Source of the DNA: Trichaptum fuscoviolaceum
Lineage: Eukaryota; Basidiomycota; Agaricomycetes; Hymenochaetales; Trichaptaceae
Assembly (NCBI GenBank): GCA_910574455.1
Contig: CAJSYZ010000005.1
Location: 7,564,001 to 7,628,000 of the forward strand
Length of the DNA: 64,000 bases
Direction: 5' to 3'
The position numbers and the translations under genes are program-made. A model generated the notes under the pieces. It was not told the origin of the DNA and ran no database searches. It saw only the letters and a program-made list of their open reading frames with translations. Below, in pieces: positions 31,485-43,925 of the stretch. Each line of letters begins with the position of its first letter. Positions within the stretch are counted from its first letter, which is position 1.

Positions 31485-32246
31485 CGAACGCTGTCAAGCG
31501 TCCTCTCTGACAATCCCGCAACCCACGCTTGTTCCCGGTTGGAGTCCCGTCAAGACTCCCCCACTCGTCCCGGTTGGAGTCCCGCCAAACTCCCCCCGCT
31601 TGTTTCCCGACTAGAGTCTCGCCAGACTCCCCCGCTCACTCCCGGTAGAAACCCCGCTCGCTTCCCGGTTGGAATCCCGCTCCTTTCCCCTGCACGATCC
31701 CAGTCGAAATCCCGCTTGTTTCCCGCCTCGCGTCCCGTCTCGAATCCCTGCGCAAATCCCCTGCAGGATTCCCGCCTTCGATCCCGCCGTGATTCCCATC
31801 GCAACCCCAGCTAAGTTCCCGCTCTGATTCCCGAAAGATTCCCGCTACGATCCCCGGTCGAACCCTGTCTCGATTCCCGGTCGAAACCCGAACGCGATTC
31901 CCGGTCGAACCCTGTCTCGATTCCCGGTCGAAACCCGAACGCGATTCCCGGCCGAAACCCGAACTCGATTCCCTGCATGATCCCGTCGCGAATCGCGCGA
32001 GTTTCCCGCCGTCCAAGGGAAACCCCTTAGCTTCCCCGCTCCTCGATGCCAACCCCGTCTCAAGATAGCCCCAGGTGATTGGCCTGGCCACGCACGTGCC
32101 AGCCAACTAGTCTCGCTAGTAGCGTCCTGTCCCGGCCCGCAGACCACAGTCCCGCCACCCCGTGTGCGGGAGTGATCTCATTGTCCGCAAGGACTCGAAC
32201 CCCGTCCTTAGTCGCCCTGCCCCGCGCGCGCCTTGCGATTAGGCTT
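31485..32246 (-). repeat. GGGATTC-rich segment, inverted copy (T2)
   Basis: Reverse complement of 29418-30141 with one extra CGGTCGAAACCCGAACGCG unit (about 31885-31935). From 32147 to 32246 it is also the mirror of T1's end. Confidence 0.6.
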
Positions 32247-33313
32247 TGTTACGACATCGAAGCACCGGCTTCTTCGAAGTTGGTCCCTGTCGATCTCCCG
32301 CGACCCTGATCCACGCCAGAAGTTGCCTGCAACTTATCCCGAGACGATGTATGCATTACATCCGCCCCCCACGCTCGTTACCCCGCTGCCTGTGCGCCAG
32401 CTTGATACCTCACGCATGATTACATTCTTTTAGTTCTCTTTGTTTCACTTGACCATGCTTCACGCTCGTTCCCTTAGATCTTGCCCAGATGTCCCCCGCA
32501 CCGAATCCCGGTTCCCGGATTCACGTCACTGTATGCGCGGCCTTTGCCCGCAAGATTGTGTAACTAGTTAGTTGCGCGTTTGTGCATGCCTGTTCCCTGT
32601 AGATTCTGCCCCGTAGATAAATACCTGTCACCACCGTAAGGAGCACTCACTTTTGTCCTCTTGTTGAGTGCTTCCTTAGATGTGTTTCTGTCTTGTCTCT
32701 AGTGTAGTTTTACAATGCTGACTTGTCGAGTGCTTCCTTAGGGAACCTCCTCCTGATACAGAAGTGTTGCCTTGAGATCCCGGTTATCCTGAGCTCTCTG
32801 CTCCCGTCCTGAGCACGCCTGCTCTCTGGCTCTCTTGTCTCTGTCTTGTCCCGGATCCCGCTCTGCGAATCCCGCCTTGAGTCCTGCCCAGAATCCCGCT
32901 CTGAGATTCCCGCCAGAATCCCGCTCTGAGATTCCCGCCAGAATCCCGCTCTGAGATTCCCGCACGAATCCCGAACGAATCCCGAACGGTTCCCGCTCTG
33001 CGATTCCCGCACAAATCCAGATTCCCGCCAGAATCCCGCTCTGCGATTCCCGGTCTGCGCGTTTCCCCGCGCCTCGACTCTGTCTTCCCGCGCCTCGACT
33101 CTGCCTCCCCGCCTCGACTCTGACTCTGTCCCGTCCTCGCCTTGAGCCCCCTTGCGTCTCGCCCCCGTAGCCCCGCTCACCGCGCGACTCCGTTGGCGTT
33201 GTAGCGTCCTTAACAGTTCCTCTTCGCCTTCTCCGCTGCCGCGCGCTCTCCCAGGCCTTGCCCCGGAAGCCGCTAACGCGCCCCGGCCCCCAGGTTCCCC
33301 CCAGGTCGTAACA
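32247..33313 (-). mobile_element. LTR beta copy (T2, inverted)
   Basis: Complement of the 17527-18594 copy, ends TGTTACGACATC... and ...CCAGGTCGTAACA. It has three 25-nt GGGATTC units like its IR-1 partner. Confidence 0.7.
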
Positions 33314-34269
33314 GTACGTGTGCCTTGGCGGGTCGTCGTAAATGAATGTGTGTATGCGTGCATGGTGGTCGGGACGGTGGTGCGGGATAGGTCACGTTAG
33401 CGGGGGATCTTGCGGGGGATCGTGCGAGTCGGGAAAAGGGTTTCGCGTCGGGAATCTAATGGCGGGATTCTCCCCGCGGGATTGCCTGCTCATGTCGGGA
33501 TCCTTGGCGGGAACATGCGGGAAATAGGAAAAGGAGCCCGGGATCTCGACAGAGGTGGGATTCCTGGCGGGGCAGGCTAGGGACAAACGAGGGCAGGTCG
33601 AGAGGCACGGGATGTCGAAGGGGTTAGCTAGGGCACCGCGGCAGGACGAGCGCAGGGCAGGGTTCGTGACCGGGCAGGATTGCGGGACAGCAATCCTTGA
33701 CCACTGTCGTGTTGGCTTACTCAAGGCCAGACAGAGGTCGGCTTGGGATGCAGTGGATCTATCTCCTACTGCACTTCATGACTGTGGACGCAAGGCCGGG
33801 ATCTGGTATCCGGGCATAGTCGAGAACCTACGAGGTCTGGGATAGCTATGGCTATGGCTATGGCTGTGGCAGGCTATGGCTATGGCTGTGGCTATGGTGA
33901 GTGACTTCGGGACTATGGCGAGGTACGGGGTTCGCTGGAGCGGGGAACAGAGCATGACGGGAGCGGGGAGCGAGCGGGGGGGTCATCCTAGAGTCGGGGG
34001 AACGACGAGGCGGGCTAGGGATGGATTGAGACATGGGGACGAGGCGGGGGACTGACGAGGAGACGTGGGCGAGGACAAGCAGGGGCGAGGAGGTCGTAGC
34101 GGGGCGTAACTCTTAGCAGGAGAATGCATGGCGAAGCAGAGGTTCTTCCGGGATCAGAGAGCGGGGGATCCTTTCGGGATCTTAGCCAAGGTCGCGATTT
34201 CGGGTTTCAGTATACCGGGTTCTGTTCGGGATTGCCTTAGACATGTTGGGGTCCTGGGGGATCCCGACA
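33314..34269 (-). mobile_element. LTR-type sequence gamma copy (T2, next to X-)
   Basis: Complement of 16572-17526, ending GGGATCCCGACA at 34269, immediately before the inverted STE3-2 3' end. Contains the inverted CATAGC array (about 33840-33900). Confidence 0.6.
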
Positions 34270-35260
34270 ATACCTATACACTCACACTTCACAAGACAAC
34301 TGAGGAGTAGAGTGGAAGACTATTGCTGACACAGTATTGGTTTCCGGAGGCTTTTGACGTACTCCGCATAGTATTAAGACAGCCCAGAAAATAGACAGGT
34401 ACCGCTGACGGGCTCCCTCGGCGAGCCCATAAATCACGAAAAGCAAAAAGGCGTATATGGGGTTTACCCACTTGCCATACCTGAGAGAGAATATGGTTGA
34501 ATATCCGTTTGAGTTCCATAATGATGTCGGGAAAATGTTAGGTTCCCAATCAGCGTGAATAATGGTCCATCCTGGCCAAAATAAAAAAGATGATTTAGAG
34601 CCCTGTGTTGCACCAACCGTAAGAGCAATATAGATAGGGATGCTTATTATCACGGGCAGAAGGACGACAAGACTGAGAAGCAAAGGTTGGATAAAGTTGT
34701 TGCAATGTGTGCTTTCGTCATTGTCAAGGAATTTGGTCATCTCCTTTCTCTGTTGGTAGAGAGACCAAAGTATCTTTGCTACGACAATTAGCTTATATTC
34801 ATTGGCGGTTGGAAGGGTATGTGGCTCACGAGCATGAACAAACAAAGAAATCATAGGTAGAGCTATAATTCCGATGCTTTCCAAAAGAACCGATGCCCCG
34901 CACTGATATGTTGCAATACCACAGCCTATTTCTTCGTAGATACTATATCTTGCGTCTTGTACTAGAGCATGACACGGGTGCAGGTCATCCGTGGGTACCT
35001 GCAGGTACCTGCGCTCATATACCTGCGGTTCCAGGTGCACCTGTGCGCAGGTACCTGGTTCCCACGCTTACCTGCGGATCCAGGTTTGGATTTTTTTTGC
35101 CCAGGTACCTGGCCGGGTAGTACCTGCAAGTACCCGGTAAATCACATGCACTCATCTTGAGTGCAACGAACGCAACGATGTACCATTACTTTTCTACATT
35201 CTACTCAACATGTGTCGTTCTCTTCGCCATCCTCGAAGCCGCCTACTACGACGACAACGG

Positions 35261-38200
35261 AGCCGTACCAACTAATAATCTAATAGATTTGCGGTAATTA
35301 TCGCAACCCGATTGTATAGTTATCGCGGTAACGGGACCATAGCTTTTTTGTGCTTCGCGGCAGCTTAATGCCGGGGTGCCGCCTCACGGCACCTCGCGGC
35401 ATGCATCCCGCGTCAGGGACCAGGCTGAATTTGGTAATTCATCCTGATTTTGATCACTGGCGCGTTTGCAACGCGATAATTTTGCTACCGGGGCCTAGCC
35501 CCTCATAATTTGATATAAAATAGCTTCTAGCTAGTACTATAGGTTAATCTTTTTTATTTGCAATATGACGTCGCCGTTAATTTACAATTAATATTGCGAC
35601 ACTGCGCAAAGGTAAGCGCCGGCGCTTACTTCGGTGACGGTCGTGTGCGCGCATCGTCCTTGTCCTTTTCTCCCACTTTCACGACCACTGTGTCGTCTCT
35701 CTCTCTCTCTTGTCTCGGTTTTCTTATCTTATAATCTATGCCAGAAGGATATCAGCGCAATCTAACTTGCGTGGGAGGTGCAGGAAGGCCGTAAATGCGG
35801 CAGGTGTGTAACACTTTATTTTTACATTTAGATGGAGCTAACCTTTTGCTTGACCCATAGGTACATTGTGAACCTTCAACCTCATCTTCACTGCAAGAAC
35901 GTCAACAATACCTCAGGACACTGTCCATGCCTATCGTTCCTCCGCTGTCCAAAATCCACGCACAGCAGCAGCAGCAAATCCAAGCAAGTTCAACTTCCTC
36001 ATGGCAGACGTCACTGCAAACACAACAATCTCGACAATCGCAGCGCCGACTGCGACAATCTCGTCGGCCTGGCTCTGTCACACATTATTGCAAGAGATTT
36101 CTTCCCTTTGTCTCGTCCACTTCAATGCTCCGTGGTCAGGGGATGAAAACCTTATCAATGCATTTGAGCACTTGCAAGCGATTGCAACAATAGCTGCTGT
36201 GAGATGCCAGCCACAGCAGACACCCTCACTGACATCTTAGGCCACAGGTCCTTCAGATACGCCTCCGCACCCTACCGCGCACCCTACCGCTGGTCCTAGT
36301 GGCGAAAGGCCTTAAAAGCGCGCGCGGTATGGCTCGAACATCAGTTTCAAGCAAGGTACGCGTCAGACTCAGACGACAACGCAAGCTTCACGCAAATACT
36401 ATGTGACGAGAACGAGCGGTAGCGCAAGAAGGATGGCTGGGAATGGGATTCCAAAGGCGCATTGAGACACAGCGAGACAGAATGATTCAGGCGAGGACAA
36501 GCCTTTGCGTCTGTGTGTGATCACAAAGATCGCGCACAGACGCGAAGGCTCATCCTAGTATGCTTGTTCTCTTTTTTTTGTATTAGGATTATGTATTTTA
36601 TTACTTAAATACAAGCGCGAATATATATACATTTGAATCATAAAAAAATTGTGTGCAAGGCGTGAATCAAACAATTTAAAGACGTTGTCGAAGGTGGCCT
36701 TCGACATGTCTGCGTCTCATAGTGTGTCCGGCGATTACCGGAGCATTCATCCGAGGCATTGCCGGACACACTTTTCACTCAATATTAAAACAATCATTTG
36801 AGTGTGGTTCAGGCACATTAGTCTACGCAATATAAGTAGTTTGATAGTAAATTATCATATTTATTCCAATAGCATTCATGTACTTTGTTGTTGAACAAGT
36901 AGCACAACAATGCTAAAAAGTGCTGTTCTAACAGTATTTATTCATTTGAATTCTTTCGAGAGCATCTGAGATTTCCATTTTTTGTAAGATAGCAGTCCTA
37001 AGCAGTAGAAAGAAGTCTGAAAAAGAATTTTTGCTTTAGGTATAGTGGAAGTGGTTCAACTCAAAAGTGGTGCTTCAAATGCATCACTTTGAGTGAAAGT
37101 TGTACAGATGTGTTCGACACTCGGATACATTTGTGCACTTCACAAATGTTTTACTTATAACTTTCATTCTATCACTTAATTATGCTCAAATAGTATGTCT
37201 AGTATAGTAATGTAGCATAAATATAATTTTTAATCGTCATTAACAAAGTGTAATTAGCTGCGAATCTTGAAATTTGACCCAAAAGTGCACAAAATGGCCA
37301 CTTTTCGGGATTATTTCATTTCTATAGCCTCTTAGATCGCGCCTTGAAATATCAAACTTTTATGGGAGCTTTATAGCAGTACATAGAATACGACTGTAGA
37401 TTATGGAAGTGATGAAAGCAGTGTAAAGTATAATAGAAATCAAAGAATTGGAACAAATATGCATGAATCATGCATTTCTAGTGTAGCCTTCAACTTGTAC
37501 CAGTTTTAACACACCCTGTATCTTCCGTTTTCTTTATACACATACATTAGCATACAATAAATCTAATACAATACTGTGCCTGAGCTCAAAGTGTCTAACA
37601 AAAATTTAATGTGTATGTTATTCATATGTTTGAAGCAGGTAAAAAGTGTGAGACATACCATATGTAGTAATTTCACGCGATTCTCAGGGTCGTGGCGCGC
37701 TATCTGCACGCATCACGAACGTCGTCTTTCTGTCTTTCTCCACTCTTCTTCAAGCTCTCAGAGCTATGGACGACGGGCAAGACGGCATTTGCTTCGCGCA
37801 AATGCCGTCTTGCTTCTGCTTCCGCAGCCCCTCGCCTCTCGGGCGCGAGCTGTACCCTCGCAAGCGCAGCTTTTGACACCTCGAGTCTTACTCCTACGAC
37901 CTCCGCAACTCTTTGAATGACGAGAAGCTCAAGAACAGGCTGAAGCCCGAGGACAAGACCAAACTAGAGTCTGCCGTTAACAAGACGATCTACTGCGACG
38001 CCTCTCAAGGAAAACATCGAAGCAGGAGTACGAAGAAGAGCAGAAGGAGCTCACGAGCATCGCAAACCCCATCATGCAATGCTTTACTCCGGTACGGGCG
38101 GTGTTGTCCCTCGCGTTGCCGCGACATCCGTCAGATCTCGGAAGGAAGGTGGCAGGCAAGGCGAGTGTGTGGAAAAGTGGTTGAGGTGCATTCGAGTGAA

Positions 38201-38997
38201 GCAGGAGTGTGTGCTGCTGGCAGCAACCTAGGTGCGTCTTCATTTCATTCGGTTCGTATTAGCTACTTATCTGACTGACAGTGGCTTGCTTTTCTTCACA
38301 GCTATACCATTATCCTTGGAGTCGTGCGTGATAGACGCTTGCAAGCTCTCACTTCCCTTCACGGGCTCACTCAATACACACCCACCCCTCCGCCTTCTTT
38401 CCGCGCAATTCGGGTGCGCAACCACACACATTCGCGGGACCCACTCACCGGCGACGAAGATCACCGCTGTGACGGACGCGGGCAACACCCGCGCACCCAA
38501 GACAAATGTGGTGACTGGCGGCGCCCCGACGGTAGGTTGTACCGCTTGTGCGCACGCGCGAGCGGTTTTTTTATTTAATTCACGACGAGCCCAGTGTGGG
38601 TTGGGCCCACACTGAGCTCGTCTTATTAGGCCGCATTCGCGCCCTGAGCGCGCGGCGGTGAACGGGCAACGGTGCTGTCCCGTAACCGCCGCCGCCGCCG
38701 CGCGCATACGCGCCGCCCGCTGAAATTTTTATTTGTATTGTAATGTAATTTGTATTTATATAGCAGGGCCTGGATCATAGTGACGGACCAGGCCTTGCAA
38801 ATGAAATTAAATACTTATTTCAAATGAATAAGAGGCCTGCCTTGCTGCCGGGCAAGGCCCTGACAAGGCTCGTTCGGCACGCATGGCTAGGGCAGCCAGA
38901 GTGAGCTGCCGAAAGCCTGCCGAAGTTACCGCGATAACTATACAATTGGGTTGCGATAATTACCGTGATTCTATAAGATTATTAGCTGGTACTGGTG
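35261..38997. mobile_element. Nested TIR element, 3737 bp (second copy)
   Basis: Flanked by GACAACGG on both sides (35253-35260, 38998-39005), confirming the 8-bp duplication. Contents as in the left copy. Reading across one target-site copy, the surrounding hAT sequence has an open plus-strand frame through ...AAYYDDNGCHD..., so the insertion split a frame in the outer element. Confidence 0.8.
37883..38130 (+). pseudogene. HSP70 C-terminal fragment (second copy)
   Basis: Plus-strand equivalent of 12712-12959, with the same two frame breaks. Shows SYDLRNSLNDEKL, DKTKLESAVNKTI, EYEEEQKELTSIANPIMQ and the LYSGTGG tail start. Confidence 0.8.
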
Positions 38998-41170
38998 GAC
39001 AACGGTTGCCATGACCGCCTCCTCACCAACTGCGCGCTTGTCAGCGCCCTCCCGCCCGCCGCGCTCTCTTCGCGAGACCGCGAGACCACAGCCGCTTGTC
39101 GCCCTCGACATGCTGCTCGTCCGGCAACCGCAACACTCGCCATCGTCTGCACTCATGCTGCCTCACAAAGGTCAGGCTGAACAGGCTCGCCCGAAGATGG
39201 ACTTCATTGACTGGCTGCTGCGAAACTCTTCGCAGTCACTGCGCTTTTGGAGTTGGAATGGGAACCGGCGCCTGAGCTACTGAACCATCTCTTGCGACAA
39301 TATGGCTCGTCTTTGGAATCGCTTTCTACCCCGACATGCTGGACAGCTGCGGGAGTGCTTCCACACACACCTGCAATCGCTTACGGGAATTCAAGGTCGA
39401 AAACCTCTTTCCATCACCTCTCGCTTTCAAACAGCTCCTGGCAGGCATCGGGCGCTTGAACTTTCCGGGTTGCTTCTCTGCGCGTAACGAGCAACAGTGT
39501 GAAGGAACTGGAGAAGCTGGCAGTGGTTACGGTTCAGTGTTGGGATGAAGGCAAGAAGCACCCTATGTTACCATGTCTGAAGATCGCCTGTGCTATGACA
39601 GGAGCAGTATTCCGGAGCACAAGGAATGTATGTCATTCTCGTGCAATGGTCGTGAGTGGTTTCATGTTGGTGATAATCCCTTACTCATTGACTTGCAGCG
39701 TGGCGATCCTCTCCCTATCACCACATTCCTTCGCTTTAGGAGCCCGCGAACTTGCGCACTAGGCTTTACTTTGCGGTCGACGCGCCGTGCTGTCAACGCG
39801 GTTGACACCTGTAGGCACCTCGTCACGACCGCACACAATCTGATGGGGACGCAAACACCTTGCCTTGCTGGACGACGTGGCTCATTCGAAGCTCGGACCA
39901 TGCAGGACTCCTCAGAAACACAGATGGTATGTTCTTCATTTCCTTTATCTTATTATTACATTACTTACTGTTATTACCTGCAGGTCCTATCAGGTACCTG
40001 CAATACCTGCAGGTAACGGGTCCAGGTAGACCCGGATCCGTTTCCCACGGTTCCGGGTCGGATCCAGGTATCAGTTTTTTTGCGCAGGTACCTGCGCTTC
40101 ACGGATCCGGGTACACCTGCAGGTGCACCCGTGTCATGCCCTATCTTGTACAGTGTAGTCTGAATGAGCAGTCAGCAGTCAGCATGTTAAGATGATGAAT
40201 AAAAACGTACAAAGACCAGTGACTGTCAATGGAAAGCCTAAGCAAACAAGAGACTCGAGAAGAATTCTAGTCCGTTTCTATACAATCTGATGTGTTATGG
40301 GAATTTATATTCATTTAACTCACTAACCTTGTGCTGACTCCAGTACATCAATGGGTTTTGGAGAGAGACGATGTTGAACAAGCGATGAGTTATGATAAAT
40401 AAGCAAGTGGGTATAGAAACGGATGTAAAGACGTGAAGGTGAGATGCTGACAGTATGCGACTGAGTTTTTGAGCCTTCGAAGGAAAGTAGATGAGCTACT
40501 CACCTACATCACACCAAACAGGTGCTATATCACCATTGTTATCAGACCAAACGATTGTACTTATTCCGACAACCAATGACTGAAAGAGATTATAAATAGC
40601 AAACATAAAAACGCCCGTATTCCAAGGACGGGCAACTAAATCCACGAGGGAAATAAGGGTAAGCAAGCAACCGATGAAGTTAGCTATGGGTACTAGAGGG
40701 TACGTCGGATCCATAACAGGGACTCAGATATATCCTCCACAACCGTCACGTCCACCAGTAGGTAGTACAGCTCGTCCATCTTATATTTGAGACCAAAAGC
40801 CCATCAGATGTCAATTTCCTCGTGCAAGATAGATTGTAATAGAAATAGTAAATCAGATGTGTATGCACAGTGGGTGGCGTATCTTATAAAGAGACTGCAC
40901 ACAACTCGAATCAGCTACGAGAGAACCACGCACATAGATCATTGATGTAATCTAGACGTTTCATAATCCATCACGTAGCTTTGCGGCCTTTGCCGTGAGA
41001 ACCGTAGAAAGAAGTATGATGAATATCATTATAAGACACTGGTTGCATTGCGAGTGTCGTCAAAAGATTATATCAAATTTAGCACTTACCAGTTACATCA
41101 TCTATCTACATTCTTAAGCATCCACTGAAGTCGAAGACCGCCGAAAAGTAGATGATGTATGCCATGTAGT

Positions 41171-41305
41171 CTAGCCGATTGGGAGCTTCGCCGAGTGTAA
41201 TGGCATGCTAGTACATGTCCACATGATTGTATTCACCCAAACAGCCAGAGATTGCAGGAAGACACAAATAACAAACACACAAACTCCTGTATTCCATGGT
41301 CTGAT
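41171..41305 (-). pseudogene. STE3-1 relic, second half of exon 1 (copy 2)
   Basis: Mirror of 9536-9670, joined to LTR alpha at 41306. The first half of the exon (7808-7869) has no counterpart here, because the duplicated block ends inside alpha. Confidence 0.75.
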
Positions 41306-41903
41306 TGTTACGACCGTCGGGAATTGTAGCGGGAAACAGTTTCGGGAAACTGGAATTCGCGACAAGAACCCGCTTTCGGGAATCTGGATTCGCGACTGGG
41401 AACGAGCGTGGGAATTCAGGCGGGGAAACGCGCGGGATTCTATCCAGGCGCGTCGCGGGATTCTCAAGGCCAGCTGGGACTCTTCACTGCTTTGAACGTC
41501 AAGTAAGCGGATCCCTAAGGAAGCACTCCACAAGTAAGTATTGCGCAACTAACTACACAGGAGAAAAGAGAGAGATCGCACCTAAGGAAGCACTCCACAA
41601 GAGGTCAAAAGTGGGGTGCTCCTTACGATGCCTACAGCTATTTATCTACTTCGTAAAGACTGTATAGTTAATCTACGCTAAATGTCCTTGCGCAATGCGC
41701 ACCTATCTACTACAAAAGATACATGCTACGACCGCACTGCTAGGCATGTCCATCCCGTCTCTCCAGACGGCTACGGCATGTCTGTGGACGTCAGCGTCCG
41801 GTCCGTGGCCGCGACTAGCCAGACTAGGTATGCCAGGCGGTTGCAGGTCGTCACCTTGAGGTACTAGCGGATTAATGAGCGTATGTTGGTAAGTGAATGT
41901 ACG
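41306..41903 (+). mobile_element. LTR alpha copy at the right junction (T3)
   Basis: Starts TGTTACGACCGTCGGGAATTG. The first ~365 bp match the 9.17-9.53 kb copy (e.g. GAGAAAAGAGAGAG), the rest match the 30.5-kb and 45.5-kb copies. This switch marks the second breakpoint of the inverted block. Confidence 0.7.
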
Positions 41904-42858
41904 TGTCGGGATCCCCCAGGACCCCAACATGTCTAAGGCAATCCCGAACAGAACCCGGTATACTGAAACCCGAATCGCGACCTTGGCTAGATCCCGAAAG
42001 GACCCCCCGCTCTCTGATCCCGGAAGAACCTCTGCTTCGCCATGCATTCTCCTGCTAAGAGTTCCGCCCCGCTACGACCTCCTCGCCCCTGCTTGTCCTC
42101 GCCCACGTCTCCTCGTCAGTCCCCCGCCTCGTCCCCGTGTCTCGATCCATCCCTAGCCCGCCTCGTCGTTCCCTCGACTCTAGGATGATCCCCCGCTCGC
42201 TCCCCGCTCCCGTCATGCTCTGTTCCCCGCTCCAGCGAACCCCGTACCTCGCCATAGTCCCGAAGTCACTCACCATAGCCACAGCCATAGCCATAGCCTG
42301 CCACAGCCATAGCCATAGCCATAGCTATCCCAGACCTCGTAGGTTCTCGACTATGCCCGGATACCAGATCCCGGCCTCGCGTCCACAGTCATGAAGTGCA
42401 GTTAGGAGATTGATCCACTGCGTCCAAAGCCGACCTCTGTCTGGCCTTGAGTAAGCCAACACGACAGCAGGTCAAGGATTGCTGTCCCGCAATCCTGCCC
42501 GGTCACGAACCCTGCCCTGCGCTCGTCCTGCCGCGGTGCCCTAGCTAACCCCTTCGACATCCCGTGCCTCTCGACCTGCCCTCGTTTGTCCCTAGCCTGC
42601 CCCGCCAGGAATCCCACCTCTGTCGAGATCCCGGGCTCCTTTTCCTATTTCCCGCATGTTCCCGCCAAGGATCCCGACATGAGCAGGCAATCCCGCGGGG
42701 AGAATCCCGCCATTAGATTCCCGACGCGAAACCCTTTTCCCGACTCGCACGATCCCCCGCAAGATCCCCCGCTAACGTGACCTATCCCGCACCACCGTCC
42801 CGACCACCATGCACGCATACACACATTCATTTACGACGACCCGCCAAGGCACACGTAC
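41904..42858 (+). mobile_element. LTR-type sequence gamma copy (T3)
   Basis: TGTCGGGATCCCCCAGG start, CATAGC array at about 42273-42329, and a TGTCGAGATCCCGGG continuation as in T1. Confidence 0.6.
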
Positions 42859-43925
42859 TGTTACGACCTGGGGGGAACCTGGGGGCCGGGGCGCGTTAGC
42901 GGCTTCCGGGGCAAGGCCTGGGAGAGCGCGCGGCAGCGGAGAAGGCGAAGAGGAACTGTTAAGGACGCTACAACGCCAACGGAGTCGCGCGGTGAGCGGG
43001 GCTACGGGGGCGAGACGCAAGGGGGCTCAAGGCGAGGACGGGACAGAGTCAGAGTCGAGGCGGGGAGGCAGAGTCGAGGCGCGGGAAGACAGAGTCGAGG
43101 CGCGGGGAAACGCGCAGACCGGGAATCGCAGAGCGGGATTCTGGCGGGAATCTGGATTTGTGCGGGAATCGCAGAGCGGGAACCGTTCGGGATTCGTTCG
43201 GGATTCGTGCGGGAATCTCAGAGCGGGATTCTGGCGGGAATCTCAGAGCGGGATTCTGGCGGGAATCTCAGAGCGGGATTCTGGGCAGGACTCAAGGCGG
43301 GATTCGCAGAGCGGGATCCGGGACAAGACAGAGACAAGAGAGCCAGAGAGCAGGCGTGCTCAGGACGGGAGCAGAGAGCTCAGGATAACCGGGATCTCAA
43401 GGCAACACTTCTGTATCAGGAGGAGGTTCCCTAAGGAAGCACTCGACAAGTCAGCATTGTAAAACTACACTAGAGACAAGACAGAAACACATCTAAGGAA
43501 GCACTCAACAAGAGGACAAAAGTGAGTGCTCCTTACGGTGGTGACAGGTATTTATCTACGGGGCAGAATCTACAGGGAACAGGCATGCACAAACGCGCAA
43601 CTAACTAGTTACACAATCTTGCGGGCAAAGGCCGCGCATACAGTGACGTGAATCCGGGAACCGGGATTCGGTGCGGGGGACATCTGGGCAAGATCTAAGG
43701 GAACGAGCGTGAAGCATGGTCAAGTGAAACAAAGAGAACTAAAAGAATGTAATCATGCGTGAGGTATCAAGCTGGCGCACAGGCAGCGGGGTAACGAGCG
43801 TGGGGGGCGGATGTAATGCATACATCGTCTCGGGATAAGTTGCAGGCAACTTCTGGCGTGGATCAGGGTCGCGGGAGATCGACAGGGACCAACTTCGAAG
43901 AAGCCGGTGCTTCGATGTCGTAACA
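42859..43925 (+). mobile_element. LTR beta copy (T3)
   Basis: TGTTACGACCTGGGGGG to GATGTCGTAACA, three 25-nt GGGATTC units (about 43212-43290), uninterrupted. Confidence 0.7.

Larger units (their letters stand above)
18695..34269. repeat. Inverted repeat IR-2, left arm (Y- and T2)
   Basis: The reverse complement of 41904-57475; paired landmarks sum to 76169-76173, with a local 21-bp offset around 28.7-30.7 kb caused by an LTR length difference. It contains block Y (18695-27559) and cluster T2. Its outer end cuts the F-box gene; its inner end is the TGTCGGG terminus of gamma. Coding exons of STE3-3, the AAA ATPase and the small unknown gene appear unchanged between the arms. Confidence 0.93.
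34963..40143. mobile_element. hAT-type element, 5181 bp (second copy)
   Basis: TIRs TAGAGCATGACACGGGTGCA and the complement of TAGGGCATGACACGGG; duplications TCTTGTAC at 34955-34962 and 40144-40151. One base longer than the left copy, with small indels near 39862 and 36046 and in a homopolymer near 38570. Confidence 0.9.
34282..40714 (-). pseudogene. STE3-2 copy 2, receptor disrupted by the same hAT-type insertion
   Basis: Inverted copy of 10127-16559: exon 1 begins at 40714, the last exon ends at 34282. The hAT element occupies the same site in exon 4 with the same duplication (here TCTTGTAC on the plus strand), so the insertion predates the block duplication. Exon sequences match the left copy. 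Both STE3-2 copies are therefore inactive unless a strain carries an excision allele. Confidence 0.9.
32147..41685. repeat. Inverted repeat IR-1, right arm (X- block)
   Basis: Reverse complement of 9160-18694. Its left end (32147) marks the exact extent of T1 shared with the left arm. Its right end dissolves inside LTR alpha between about 41669 and 41715, where the sequence switches from the 9.1-kb alpha type to the 30.5/45.5-kb type. Confidence 0.93.
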
